Under the pieces are notes generated by a model that did no database searches, was not told where the DNA came from, and was given only the letters and a program-made list of their open reading frames with translations. A stretch of DNA of 64,000 bases from Corythoichthys intestinalis (lineage: Eukaryota; Chordata; Actinopteri; Syngnathiformes; Syngnathidae), in the NCBI RefSeq assembly GCF_030265065.1, contig NC_080414.1, positions 17,029,501-17,093,500 of the forward strand. Direction: 5' to 3'. Below, piece by piece: positions 31,619-44,672 of the stretch; position 1 is the stretch's first letter; each line of letters starts with the position of its first letter. A program made the position numbers and the translations under genes.

Positions 31619-34600
31619 TATATGTATTAGAGATTTTTCAATCTCATTTTTTCGCATTCAAAAACTTTTTTCTATGATTGAAAATTTTCTTTTTTTGATA
31701 ATCTATATTTTTTTGAAGCAGCTTATTTTTTGATTGAATAATAAAGAGAAAAATGTCCTAGCCAAAATATGGCCCAAAGCCAAATCAACATTACTTCAAT
31801 CAAAAAGTTGCTTCAATCTAAAAAAAAAATAATCAAAGAAAAATAGCTTTCACATGCATTTTTTTAAGTTTCAAATTTGTTTTTGCATTCAAACCCATTT
31901 TTTTTTATTGAAGCGACTTTCTTTGGGTTGAAATTATATGTACTTTGATTGAAGCAACTTGTTTTTGATTGAATATTAAAGACCCAAATCTACCTCCATA
32001 TGGCTTCGCCCAAAGGATACAATTTTTGACTGGGGTAACTACATTGGCATGACACCGGCAGGCGTACCAAATTCAATGGATCTTGGCGAAAAGTATTGCC
32101 TAAGCAGCCTGATTTAGAATGCCCCTCAAGAATGATGGGAAACAAAAAACGCTCATTGTCAACTTATTATTTTAAATATTCTTGTAAGTTAATTTTATTG
32201 CTGACACTGCGTTTTGGGGTCATCACTATATTGTGCCCCCCCCAGCCCCAAAAGTCAAACTCCACCTATGGTTAAAATATGTTTACTTTTATTTTGTAGC
32301 TCTTTTTTAGCCTAGTGAGGTGGGCTGGAAAAGCCAGGTGGCCCACCAGGCTTATAAAGCGCTGGTGGAAACCCTGGGTATTCAGTTTTAACACTGACAC
32401 TGCACGTAAATACTAGAAAATATCATCTGTACTCGAGTAGTATTTCATCTAAAATATTTTAAAAGTCTAAACTGATATTAGAGATGAAATGCTGATGTAT
32501 TAATGGAGGAAAATGCTACTTTATTCAAAAACATGCATGAAAGTAGTTCTGAAATTACTATTTTATCATGGTAAAATTGCTATTCTTAGTGTATTTGTTG
32601 ACAAGATTGCTAAATGGGGCCACTGGAGCAAGTTGGTGCGTTCTGTTACTCCCTGATAACTCGCATCCCAACTTAGAAAACTTCTAGCTGACTTGCCAAG
32701 GTGTGTGTTTGTGTTGCTACCTACCCTCATTTGTGTGTTTAGCTTATGTAAGCTGTTCTCAAACGGCCCACGGTTACAATTACATAGCACATTTCCATTT
32801 TGACCCTCAAGTGTAACGTAACAGGCACACAAACGCACACAGTTGCTATTTTGAAGCGTGCTAAGTGCTCAAACGTAGCATGCAAAGCTGACATTTAGGC
32901 CGCTTAGCAGATGAACGAGGCCACTACAAAATGATGTCTTATCATTTCTGAGCTTCTGAGTTTTTCTTGTGTATGTTTACATGAGGGGAATATGAGGTCA
33001 GCAATGTTGCTTGGAAATAGTTACGGCCGTCTTTCTGGTCGGTATCGAGTTGCGCAAGTCTCAGTCTTGCGTAATAGATACACACGTTCCATTCTCACCT
33101 TTCAACGGTGTCTGACCTTAAGTAATAAAAACCCAGCGTGGGCATGTAGCAACTCGCGCTTTAAAGATACAGTGTGAAGTTTGTCGTGGTGGAAGGTCAC
33201 TTGAGGGTTGTTTTTTTTCTTTGTAAGTTGATACTGAAGGTCAATTGAGGAAATGTACAAATCACTCAGTGTAAATTTACATGAATTAGCAAACATCGAC
33301 TGGGTGTTAACTCTTTGTGTTATTCATGACACTGCTGTGAATGTCGATGAGTTCATCACTTTTAGACGTCCTATTCTTTTGAAGTGGGAGAATGACGACG
33401 AATGAATGTCATTCATACTAGAGGTAGGAATCTTGGGGCACCTAACGATTCCATTACGTTTCAGAGGCTCCGATTCGATTATTGATGTCCCCCCCCCCCC
33501 CCCCCCCCCCCGCTTTGAGTGTTTTGTCCATTAGTTCCAAAACTGTTAAAAAATAATCTCTGGCTAAACCAAACTAATATTTCAGTATCAAGTTAACAGT
33601 TAAAAACAGTAAATAAAATACTGAAGTCCCCATTCTGAGTCAGCAGCTTTAAACTACATTCAATTAATTTAATGTTGTGAATCAACCGCTAGTTTTTAAA
33701 ATTGCTCCCGTTATTCTACTTTCGACATGTGAAAGTTTTAAAACCGTTTCATCATTTAGAGATAGATCCAAGTCAAGATTTTGCCGATTTATGAGTATTT
33801 TAGATAAAAAGTTAATTAGGTTAGCTACAACAGAGCCTTCTAGAAAAGGCTACTGCTTTAAGATGACGGCTGTGTACTAATGCTGGCAAGTGTGTCATTT
33901 CGCATCTAGTTCTCTTTACATGTTCTAACGCCACCGTCGTCTGTCATTTCGCATCTCGGTCTACATATATGTGATATCTACCGTAGCCATATGTGGCCCT
34001 ATGTTTGTAGCAACTAGCGACTAGGCGTTGTTTGTAGCTGCTGTCGGCCGTAGTCAGGGATTATTGTTTTTTTTATCTAGCGGCATGAGTTAAACATGAT
34101 ATTTACGCTCCGTCCGTTCCTGCGTCCTGAAGACCGTGCTTACTGTGTTTTAGTTCCACTATACTTGGCATAATTCAATAATCGGAATTTGGATGTTTGT
34201 GAATCGTTCCCTAATCTTCCACGGCCGAATCGCGAATAATCTGAGAATCGGAAATTTCGCACGCCTCTAATTCATACTAAAGCTTTTTTTTTTTTTTTTC
34301 CTGAGTAAAGCAACTGGCGTGTCTCACCAAGTGGATGTTTTAATTTTGTTGATGTTTGTTTGTTTTCCCTCGGCCAGGATCGAGAGCTACTCGTGCAAGA
34401 TGGCGGGCGACGACAAGCACATGTTCAAGCAGTTTTGCCAGGAGGGTCAACCGCACGTGCTGGAGGCGCTTTCCCCTCCACAGTCCGCCAGCGCCGCTAG
34501 CCCTGACTGGTCGGTCCCTCCCCAGACCCCCCTGGAAAGGATCACCGCATCTCCCCTTAACCCAAAATGTCTTCCTCCAGGCTGGCCAAGAGCGCTGAGG

Positions 34601-35864
34601 ATGGCGAGAGCCCGCTGAACGACAAGTGCTGCAGGAAGACCATCTTCTACCTCATCACCACGCTCAACGAGTCCTTCAGGCCTGACTATGATTTCAGCGC
34701 CGCGCGGGCGCACGAGTTCAGCCGCGAGCCCAGTCTCAACTGGGTCGGTACTAGTATTGCCACCAATGATTATATTAATTAATCACCAATTATTTTTGTG
34801 TTTAGTTGACAAATCTATAAATATGTAAATCATGTTATTTAGTAATATATTGAACAAACGTTCATTTGTTCTCTCTAGCACCATCAATGGCAGCCACTAA
34901 CATAATTTCAGTTTTGACTATCAAAAACAGTTTTCTTTGAGAAAAACATGCCAGTAACTTAGTTGCCATTTTGACTCACAGGTGGCCAACGCTGTCAACA
35001 GCAGCTTATTCTCCGCCGTCGGTGAAGGCTTCAACTCGCTTGGACCCGAGCTGTGGAACGCCATCGACCAGGAGATCAACCTGCAAGCTTGCGACATCTA
35101 CAGGTGACAAAACCACACACACTTTCGTCTAAGACTGTGTTCAGACTGCAGGCATATCTGATACCAATAGGTTTCCTCCTCTAATTTGAGTCTAAGGGTT
35201 GACTGTTCAGACATTTTTTATCAGATCTGGGCCCGTTTAGACTGGGCCACATTATTGACAAACCCGACAGGTTGCAACGAAGGCGTCGGGCAACATAGAA
35301 GCCTTGTTCAAACTGGCAGGCAAAATCTGATTTTTAGCCCAACCAGACTGAAACTGAATGGCTCTTTTGTAATCTGAACAGTTACAAACCCCCGAAATCC
35401 ATTTATCTTGCAAAAAAATCAGATTTATGTGTCTGAACAAACCCTAAAACCTTTTTTTTTTTTACCTTTTTTTAAACCCTCTCAACCCTCCTCCAGCTAC
35501 AACCCCGATCTCGACTCTGATCCTTTCGGAGAAGAAGGCAGCCTGTGGTCCTTCAACTACTTCTTCTACAACAAGAAGCTAAAGAGGATCGTCTTCCTCA
35601 CGTGCCGCTACGTCAGGTACTGCCATTTTCTCTCAAAAACGTTAGCTCCGCCCACTCACTTTTCCCATTTCGCAGCGTCCTAAGCGGCTACGGTGGAGAC
35701 GGCCTGGATAACGACGAGCTGGACATGGAGCTGGACGACGAAGACGACGAGCTGGACGGCTTTTCCGAGGACAGGTGACCTAGCGACGTTTTAGCGTGCC
35801 AGCTCAATGGAATTTTAACGCAAGCCTTTTTGTCCGTAGGTGTCCCCGTGCAGTCTGCGTGTGA
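29441..35864 (+). CDS. maf1: MAF1, repressor of RNA polymerase III
   Basis: Seven coding exons, all phases consistent: 29441-29523, 34378-34509, 34581-34743, 34982-35103, 35497-35616, 35676-35774 and 35840-35864 (stop TGA), giving 247 residues. MAF1 binds Pol III and blocks its recruitment by TFIIIB when mTORC1 is inactive. Conserved blocks: [12 protein letters not shown] (1-12), IGR-like [20 protein letters not shown] (25-44), [20 protein letters not shown] (91-110), REPSLNW (120-126) and [18 protein letters not shown] (183-200). The serine-rich linker at 61-77 corresponds to the mTOR-regulated region of the human protein, and the acidic tail at 217-239 is typical. AATAAA is at 36164-36169. 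The intron after residue 72 is only 71 bp, while the first coding intron is 4.9 kb and full of MITEs. Orthology is very clear. Confidence 0.96.
29765..29910. repeat. Dispersed GACGTCCAATCC-type repeat
   Basis: CCATTTGAAGTGGGAGGCTG, GACGTCCAATCC and AGACGTCGATGGCGGTCAAT words in the maf1 intron, the same family as 7620-7737. Diverged; no terminal structure resolved. Confidence 0.5.
30076..30546. mobile_element. hAT-like element, TAGTGCTGCAA family, reverse copy
   Basis: 471 bp with ends TAGGGCTGCAGCTATCGATT and GTTGCAGCACTA, that is, the family in the opposite orientation to 27024. Perfect 8-bp flanks CATTATTA (30068-30075 and 30547-30554). In maf1 intron 2. Confidence 0.85.
30826..31437. mobile_element. 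hAT-like MITE, AGGGCTGTCAAACG family, copy 2
   Basis: 612 bp, ends TAGGGCTGTCAAACGATTAA and ATAATTTTGACAGCCCTA, collinear with 12058-12676 in the same orientation. It is inserted in a TATATA microsatellite, which hides the exact 8-bp duplication. In maf1 intron 2. Confidence 0.8.
31438..33418. other. maf1 intron 2, unclassified sequence
   Basis: 31585-31625 is an A run followed by (AT)n. 31640-31990 has repeated TTTGATTGAAGCAACTT-type words, an uncharacterised AT-rich repeat. 32340-32377 ends GCTGGTGGAAACCCTG, the inverted end of a fish hAT-type family. 32560-33350 looks single-copy with no exon seen. Confidence 0.4.
33419..34269. mobile_element. hAT-type MITE, TAGAGGTAGGAATC ends
   Basis: 851 bp with inverted ends TAGAGGT and the closing CGCACGCCTCTA, and GATTCC-type subterminal words. 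Perfect 8-bp direct flanks ATTCATAC (33411-33418 and 34270-34277). It contains a 23-base C run (33489-33511). Its core resembles that of the element at 16485-17342. Located just upstream of maf1 coding exon 2. Confidence 0.85.
35135..35445. mobile_element. MITE-like element in a maf1 intron
   Basis: The left part reads GTGTTCAGACTGCAGGCATA, and the right part is the complement of GTTTGTTCAGACACATAAAT. GCAAAATCTGATTTTTAGCC-type words recur inside. The ends form an imperfect inverted repeat. Non-coding; family not named. Confidence 0.5.
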
Positions 35865-36219
35865 GACGTCCACATAAAATCACTTTTCTAGGACTAAATG
35901 CATGTTTTAGAGTTTTTGTAAAGAGAAAAATCCACAAAATAAGTTACTGCATTTGCTCTTCTCACATTTCTTTTGCGTGTTGTTAGTCGTTTTCCTTTTG
36001 CGTGTTGTTAGTCATTTTCCTTTTTCTGTGTTCCAAATATTCCTGTTTTTCTACATTGTTGTAAGCATCGCTTTCATGCAAACGTGAATGTAGAGTACAA
36101 GCAAGCTATATATATAACTACATGCGTTTTGCTTTTTCTTGTGCTATAATATATACTGATGTGAATAAATAACTTTTTGTGTGACTGGCTCTTTTTTTGT
36201 CTCAAAATAAGACATGCTT

Positions 36220-37001
36220 TTATATATTTTTCCCAATCGTGCCATGAATTTAAATGAGTTCATCAATAGTAGACGTCCATTTGAAGTGTGAGGCTAACAC
36301 CGAATAAACTTCTTCATTCGCTGACAACCCTCCCATTTCAAATGGATTGAACATCTATCCAAGTCAATGGCTGCCAATGGGTTCTATTCGTTATATGGTA
36401 GAAAACACTGAGGTGACTTGAAGTTCCGCTCTGAGACCCCCAATTTGGCCAAATTTGAAAATTGTCAGATATGCATGTGTGATACATCATTGGAAAAGCT
36501 TAAAATCTCAATTTTCTGGGGGAAGAAAAAATTTGAACAGGAGGGCAGTTAAAAAAAAAAAAATTAAACGGCAAAACCCTAACTGGAGGTGAGGGCATGA
36601 GAGAGCAGAATTAAAGACACCACGATTTTAACGAAATATCGCATACTTATGTTGTTTCAATCCAAAAACTCAATGTAGCATGTATCACTGAGTGTCAAGA
36701 CATGGCTGTGAATGGCCACAGCCGGATTATATGGGTGAAACATGGTAATATGACAAGGTCGCGGTGCAGAAATTGCAGACATCAAGGAGTGGTTGAGATT
36801 ATTTTATATATTTACCCTTTAAAAAAAATGTTTTTCTCTTTGTGACAAGGGTCGCGATTCAGAAATGGCAGACATAAGGAGTGGTCGAGATTTTCTTTTT
36901 CATATATTTACCCTTTTAAAACTTTTTTAAAAAATTTCTTTCTTTGGCTCGATTATTATCTAAAATGTCAGGGAAAATGAGACAGTAACAAAAAAAATAC
37001 A
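36220..37001. other. Intergenic repeats downstream of maf1
   Basis: 36255-36385 is a further dispersed GACGTCCA / CCATTTCAAATGGATTG repeat. 36735-36935 holds two tandem copies, about 100 bp apart, of a segment around GCAGACAT[C/A]AAGGAGTGGT. 36550-36570 is an A run. No gene seen. Confidence 0.5.
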
Positions 37002-39476
37002 GCTAGGTCTGCAAACAGGACTGAACGGGCCCTCGCCCTTTGGCGCAACTTGGACGTCACGCAGGTCGGGGTGGTGGCAGACAGCCCCCCTCTAATCATC
37101 TAATGAGAACCTAACATGCTATAAACTCGCTTCTTTTTTTGGGATGAGAAATTGTTTTGAGTTTTCGAGCATGCAATGGCCACAAATTCTGCTGCCACTA
37201 GCTGGCGCTACAAAGTCGATGCAAATGACCACTACTGGACTCTTCAGGGTAAGACTCTCACCAAGCATGGGAAGTTTGGAGCAGATATCGTGTATATCTG
37301 CCAAGTTATGACTGTTCAAAATGTGTGGAGAGACAGAATGGTGACAGTCCTTATCACTTTCCTGTTGGACCCTTCTGTTTCAACCAAACCTCAATCATTT
37401 TCATCAGGCATCTGAACACATGTCTTAAGGCTCCCTTTATGCAGGTTTGAGGTAGATTGATTTTTTTCCCTTTAGAGGAGGAGTGTGTCCCGTAAAAAAG
37501 GGCATTTCCTGTTCCCACTAGGAGACGCCAGGCACAAATGGTAAATTTTCAATCCAGCCCTGCTCAGGCTGGGATACCTCACACACATGCCAGATTTAAA
37601 ATAGATTGAACGTTGTATGAGGGAGTTATCAGTCATTTTCCGAATTCGGTGTTTTGCCGAAAAAATGGCCGACTTTGGCACCCCGCCCAGGTCAGGCCCG
37701 TGAATGAAAACACACCATTTTGATAACAAGATTTCATATGCCTCATGAACAGTCTCGACAATTTTGAGGATGATCAAACTAATTCCCCCGGTGCCAAGGT
37801 CTCAAATGTGCACACTGTGAATCGATAAAAATTTCACATTCAATCCAAAATACCCGATTTCCTTTTGGGTTTAGAATACGTGTGCAAGAGACTTTTTGGA
37901 GCAGTTTTGTACAAGGTATCGACTCTCCGAATTTCATACCTCTACGTAGAAAAAAACTAAATAGAGAGGCCTTTTTGAAAAATTCAAGGGGGCGCCACTG
38001 AGCCATTTTGTTACATGTTTTCGTAACGTTGCATGATTATCGAACGTGACGCAAAGCCGCTTGTATGTGCAAATTTTGGTGAGTTTTCGTGCATGTTCAA
38101 GCCTCCAAATGTAAACTCCTACTGTGAACCGATAAAAATTTCACATTCGATCCAAAATACCCGATTTCCTGTTGGATTTGGAATATGGATGCAAGAGGCT
38201 TTTTGGAGCAGTTAGGCAAAAGGTATCTACTCCCCAAATTTCATCGCTCTACGTTGAAAAAACCCAATAGGAGAGGCCTTTTTTAAAACGTCTTTCTGTC
38301 GCCACTAGTTGGCACTGTAGAGTTGATGCAAATGACCCCTACAAGACCCTTCAGGGTATGACTCCCAACAAACACGGGAAGTTTGGCACAGATATGTTGT
38401 ATATCTGCCGAGTTATGACTGTTCAATGTTTTTGGCGAGACAAATTGTTGACGGTCATTTTCACTTCCGGTTTGCACGTCTCCGCTTCAACGAAACCTCA
38501 ATATTTTTCATCAGGCACCTGAACACTTGTCTTGAGGCTCCCCTGAAACAGGTTTGAGGTCAATAGATTTTTTTCCCTTGGAGGAGGAGCCTTTCTCGTA
38601 AAGAAGGCCATTTCCTGTTCCCACTAGGGGGCGCCAGCCTAATGGATAATATTTCAATGCAGTCATGTTCAGGCTGGGATATCTCATATACATGCTAGAA
38701 ATGAAAAAGATTGAACGTTAAATCACAGAGTTTGTAATCATTTACTGAATTTGGTGTTTTGCCTTTAAATGGACGACTTTGGGACCACGCCCAGGTCAGG
38801 CCCTTGAATGAAAACTCACCATTTTGAAAACTTATATGTCTTCTGAATAGTCTGACCAATTTTGAAGACGATCCAACTATTTCCTTCAGCGACAAGGTCT
38901 CAAATGTATATAAATAGGAGAGGCCTTTTTGAAAATTTGAAGGGGGCGCCACTGAGCCATTTTGTTAAATTTTTTCGTAGATTGTCAAAATTTACGCAAA
39001 GTTGCATGTATGTGCAAATTTTGGTGAGTTTTCGTGCATGTTCAAGCCTCCAAATGTAAAATTCAACTGTGAACCGATAAAAATTTCACATTTGATCCAA
39101 AATACCCGATTTCCTGTTGGATTTGGAATATGGGTGCAGAGGCTTTTTTAAGCAGTTAGGCATAAGGTATCTACTCCCCAAATTTCATCGCTCTACGTTG
39201 AAAACCTGAGAGGAGAGGCCTTTTTGAAAATTGTAAGGGTCAAGGGGGCGCCACTGGGCCATTTTTTGACATTTTTTCGTAACGACGCAAGATTATCGAA
39301 ATTTACGCAAAGCCGCATGTATGTGCCAATTTTGGTGACTTTTCGTGCATGTTCAGGCCTCCAAATTGCCCATTTTCATTTGCCCTGAAAAAAATAATAA
39401 TAAAATAAAATAAAAAATAAAATAATAATCCTTTGCAAAACAATAGGGCCTTCGCACGCTTAGTGCTCGGGCCTTA
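37002..39476. repeat. Complex repeat, unit 1
   Basis: About 2.47 kb, from TAGGTCTGCAAACAGGACTG to the hairpin-bearing tail AATAGGGCCTTCGCACGCTT, AGTGCTCGGGCC. It contains two subunits starting near GCCACTAG[C/T]TGGC at 37196 and 38298. Short minus-strand frames recur in each subunit but shift between copies, so I see no gene. Family unclassified. Confidence 0.75.
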
Positions 39477-39477
39477 A

Positions 39478-41818
39478 CTAGGCCTGCAAGCAGGACTGAA
39501 AGGGCCCTCGCAATCTAGCGCAACTCGGATGTCACGCAACTCGGGCAGTATGCAGGTCAGGGTGGTGGCAGATCGTCCTCTCTAATCATCTCATTAGAAC
39601 CTAACATGCTCGAAAGTCGCCTCTTTACATTCACACACCTAAGAGATAAAAAACCCTATTGGAGAGAGTACTACAAAAAAGGAGCGATTAAAGGGTCGTC
39701 ACGGCAACAGACAGAGACATGTGGACATGGGCCGTAAAATAAGTATTTCAAAAGGTCTTGAAAATACAATGACCAACCTGAAAAGAACTGGACATATATT
39801 AGAAAAATGAGTGACTTTCTATTGCCACTAGTTGGCGCTGTAGGGTTGATGCAAATGACCCCTACAGGACCCTTCAGAGTATGACTCAACAAGCACGAGA
39901 TGTTTGGCGCAGATATATTATAGAAGTTATGACTGTTTAAAACTTGTGGTGAGACGAAATGGCTTCAGTCATTTTCACTTCTCCTGATGGACTCTTCTGC
40001 TTCAACCAAACCTCAGTATCTTCATCAGGCACCTGAACACATGTCTTATGGCTCCCCTGATGCAGGTTTCAGGTGAATATATTTTTTTCCTTGGAGGAGG
40101 AGCCTGTTTAGTAAAAAAAGGCATTTCCTGTTCCCAATAGGGGGCGCTAGGCCTAATGGGTAATGTTTCAATGCACTCGTGTTAAGGGTGGGATCCCGCA
40201 CATACATGCCAGATATGAAAAAGATTGAACGTTGTGTCAAGGAGCTATTAGTCTTTTACTGAATTTGTCATTTTGCCGAAAAAATGGCCGACTTTGGCAC
40301 CACGCCCAGGTCAGACCCATGAATGAAAACGCGCCATTTTGAAAATTTTAGATCTCCTATGTCTTCTGAATAGTCTCACGAATTTTGAAGATGATCCAAC
40401 AAACTCCTTCTGTGACAAGGTCTCAAATGTGCACCCTGTTAATTGATAAAAATTTAACATCCGATCCAAAGTACCCAATTTCCGGTTGGGTTTGGAATAT
40501 GGGTTCAAGAGACTTTTTGGAGCAGTTTTGCACATGGTATCGACTCCCCAAATTTCATTGCTCTACGTTTAAAAAACCTAATAGGAAATGCCTTTTTGAA
40601 AAATTCAAGGGGGCGCCACTGAACCATTTTGTTACATTTTTTTGTAATGTCGCAACATTATCGAAATCCACGCAAAGCCGCATGTATGTGCAAAATTTGG
40701 TGAGTTTTCGTGCATGTTCACATTCGATCCAAAATTCACGATTTTGTGTTGGATTTGGAAAATGGGTGCAAGAGACATTTTGGAGCAGTTTTGCAGTTTT
40801 GGACTCCCCAAATTTCATTGCTCTACGTTGAAAAAACCCAATAGGAAAGGCCTTTTTAAAAACTCCTTCTGTCACCACTAGTTGGCACTGTAGAGTTGAT
40901 GCAAATGACCCCTACAAGACCCTTCAGGGTATGAGTCTCAACAAGCACGGGAAGTTTGGCGCAGATATGTTGTATATCTGCTGAGTTATGACTGTTCAAA
41001 GTATTTTGCGAGACAAATTGTTGAGGGTTAATTTCACTTTCATGTTTGGACCCCTCCGCTTCAACGAAACCTCAATATTTTTCATCAGGCACCTGAACAC
41101 AGGTCTTAAGGCTCCCTTGATGCAGGTTTGAGGTCAACAGATTTTTTTCCCTTGGAGAAGGAACCTGTCTCGTAAAAAAAGGCATTTCCTGTTCTCACTA
41201 GGGGGCGCTAGGCCTAATGGGTAATATTTCAATGCACTCGTGTTAAGGGTGGGATACCGCACATACATGCCAGATATGAAAAAGATTGAACGTTGTGTCA
41301 AGAAACTATTAGTCATTTACTGAATTTGTCATTTTGCCGAAAAGATGGCCGACTTTGGCACCACGCCCAGGTCAGACCCGTGAATGAAAACGCACCATTT
41401 TAAAAACTCTCCTGAACAGTCTCACCAATTTTGAAGATGATCCAACTAACTCCCTCAGCGGAAAGGCCTCAAATGTGCACCCTGTAAATCGATAAAAAAT
41501 TCATATTCGATCCAAAATAACCGATTTCCTGTTGGGTTTGGAATATGGGTGCCAATGCTTTTTTGGAGCGGTTTTGGACAAGGTATAGACTCCCCAAATT
41601 TCATTGCTCTACGCTGACAGACCCTAATGTTATAGGCCAATTTTAAAATTTCAAGGGGGCGCCACTGAGCCACTTTGTTACATTTTTTTTCAACGTTGTA
41701 AAATTATCGAAATTTACAATTTTCCGCACGTATGTGCAAATTTTGGTGACTTTTCGTGCATGATCAGGCCTCCAAATTGGCCGTTTTCATTTGCCATGAA
41801 AAAAAAAAATAAATAAAA
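39478..41818. repeat. Complex repeat, unit 2
   Basis: Starts ACTAGGCCTGCAAGCAGGAC. Subunits start near 39824 and 40873. It ends in an A-rich stretch without the hairpin tail and is joined directly to unit 3. Confidence 0.7.
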
Positions 41819-41819
41819 A

Positions 41820-44670
41820 CTAGGCCTGCAAGCAGGACTGAACGGGCCCTCGCAATCTAGCGCAACTCGGACGTCACGCAACTCGGACTGTGTGCAGGTC
41901 AGGCTGGTGGCAGATCCTCCTCTCTAATCATCTCATTAGAACCTAACGTGCTCGAAAGTTGCCTATTTACATTCCCACACCCAAGACATAAAAACCCCTA
42001 TTGGAGAGAGTACTACAAAAAAGGAGCCACTACTGAGCTGTGCAGCCAAGCCCCTTATTCAAAACCAAAATTAATCTTCTAACTGGGCCAATTCAACCAA
42101 GTGTGCCAAATATTGTGGCTCTATAATCTGCCTGAGTCTCTGATAAAAAAAAAAAAATTCCTTTAAATGGCGAACAAAGGGTCGTCACGGCAACAGACAG
42201 AGAAAAGTGGACATGGGCCGTAAATAAGAATTTTAATAGGTCTTGAAACTACAATGACCAACCTGAAAAGAACTAGACATGTATTGGAAAAACGAGTGAC
42301 TTTCTATTGCCACTAGTTGGCGCTGTAGGGTTGATGCAAATGACCCCTACAAGACCCTTCAGGGTATGACTCTCAACAAGCATGGGAAGTTTGGCGCAGA
42401 TTTGTTGTATATCTGCTGAGTTATGACTGTTCAAAGTATTTTGCGAGACAAATTGTTGACGATCATTTTCACTTTCATGTTTGGACCCCTCCGCTTCAAC
42501 GAAACCTCAATATTTTTCATCAGGCACCTGAACACAGGTCTTAAGGCTCCCCTGATGCAGGTTTGAGGTCAACAGATTTTTTTCCCTTGGAGGAGGAACC
42601 TGTCTCGTAAAAAAAGGCATTTCCTGTTCTCACTAGGGGGCGCTAGGCCGAATGGGTAATATTTCAATGCAGTCGTGTTCAGGCTGGGATACCGCATATA
42701 CATGGCAGATATGAAAAAGATTGAAAGTTGTGTCAAGGAATTATTAGCCATTTACTGAATTCGGTGTTTTGCCGAAAAAATGGCCGACTTTGGCACCCCG
42801 CCCAGGTTAGGCCCGTGAATGAAAACACACCATTTTGATAACTTAAGATTTCATATGCCTCATGAACAGTCTCGCCAATTTTGAGAATGATCAAACTAAT
42901 TCCCTAGGTGCCAAGGTGTAAAATGTGCACACTGTAAATCGATAAAAATTTCACATTGTATCCAAAATTTCCGGCTTCCTGTTGGGTTTAGAATATGGGT
43001 GCAAGAGACTTTTTGGAGCAGTTTTGCACAATGTATCGACTCGCCAAATTTCATTGTTCTACTTTGAAAAAACCTAATAGGAGAGGCCTTTTTGAAAATT
43101 TCAAGGGGGCGCCACTGAGCCATTTTGTTAAATTTTTTCATAGATTATCAAAATTTACGCAAAGTTGCGTGTATGTGCAAATTTTGGTGAGTTTTCGTGC
43201 ATGTTCAGGTCTCCAAATGTAAACTCCAACTGTGAACCGATAAAAATTTCACATTTGATCCAAAATATCCGATTTCCTGTTGGGTTTGGAAGATGGGTGC
43301 AAGAGGCTTTTTTGAGCAGTTAGGCATAAGGTATCTACTCCCCAAATTTCATTGCTCTACATTGAAAACCTGAGAGGAGAGGCCTTTTTGAAAATTTTAA
43401 GGGTCAAGGGGGCGCCACTGAGCCAATTTTTGACATTTTTTCGTAACGACGCCAGATTATCGAAATTTACGCGAAGCCGCACGTATGTGCAAATTTTGGT
43501 GAGTTTTCGTGCATGTTCAGACCTCCAAATGTAAACTGTACTACAAATAGATAAAAATTTCACATTCGATCCAAAATACCCGATTTTCTGTTGGATTTGG
43601 AAAATGGGTGCAAGAGACTTTTTGGAGCAGTTTTGCATAAGGTATGGACTCCCCAAATTTCATTGCTCTACGTTGAAAAAACCCAATAGGAAAGGCCTTT
43701 TTTAAAACTCTTTTCTGTCGCCACTAGTTGGCACTGTAGAATTGATGCAAATGACCCCTACAAGACCCTTCATGGTATGACTCTCAACAAGCACGGGAAG
43801 TTTGGCGCAGATATGTTGTTTATCTGCTGAGTTATGACTGTTCAAAGTTTTTTGCGTGACAAATTGTCGACGGTCATTTTCACTTTCCTGTTTGGACCCC
43901 TCTGCCTCAACGAAACCTCAATATTTTTCATCAGGCACCTGAACACAGGTCTTAAGGCTCACCGATGCAGGTTTGAGGTCAACAGATTTTTTTCCCTTGG
44001 AGGAGGAACCTGTCTCGTAAAAAAAGGCATTTCCTGTTCTCACTAGGGGGCGCTAGGCCTAATGGGTCATATTTCAATGCACTCGTGTTAAGGGTGGGAT
44101 ACCACACATACATGCCAAATATGAAAAAGATTGAACGTTGTGTCAAGGAACTATTAGTCATTTACTGAATTTGTCATTTTGCCGAAAAAATGGCCGACTT
44201 TGGCACCACGCCCAGGTCAGACCCGTGAATGAAAACGCACCATTTTCAAAACTTAAGATTTCATATGTCTCCTGAACAGTCTCACCAATTTTGAAGATGA
44301 TCCAACTAACTCCCTTGGCGAAAAGGTCTCAAATGTGCACCCTGTAAATCGATAAAAATTTCATATTTGATCCAAAATAACCGATTTCCTGTTGGGTTTG
44401 GAATATGGGTGTAAATGCTTTTTTGGAGCGGTTTTGGACAAGGTATAGACCCCCCAAATTTCATTGCTCTACGCTGAGAGACCCTAATGTTATAGGCCAA
44501 TTTCAAAATTTCAAGGGGGCGCCACTGAGCCATTTTGTTATATTTTTTTGCAACGTTGCAAAATTATCGAAATTTACAATTTTCCACACGGATGTGCAAA
44601 TTTTGGTGACTTTTCGAGCATGTTCAGGCCTCCAAATTGGCCGTTTTCATTTGCCCTGAAAAATAATAAT
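41820..44670. repeat. Complex repeat, unit 3
   Basis: Starts CTAGGCCTGCAAGCAGGACT. Subunits start near 42308 and 43720. It is longer (2.85 kb) because an extra 42020-42170 segment and an extra partial subunit block (about 43080-43400) are present. No hairpin tail. Confidence 0.7.
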
Positions 44671-44672
44671 AA

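Noticed and set aside
34447-34713. 88-codon minus-strand frame opposite maf1
   Set aside because: It is the antisense shadow of GC-rich maf1 exons 3 and 4, which are assigned with high confidence on the plus strand.
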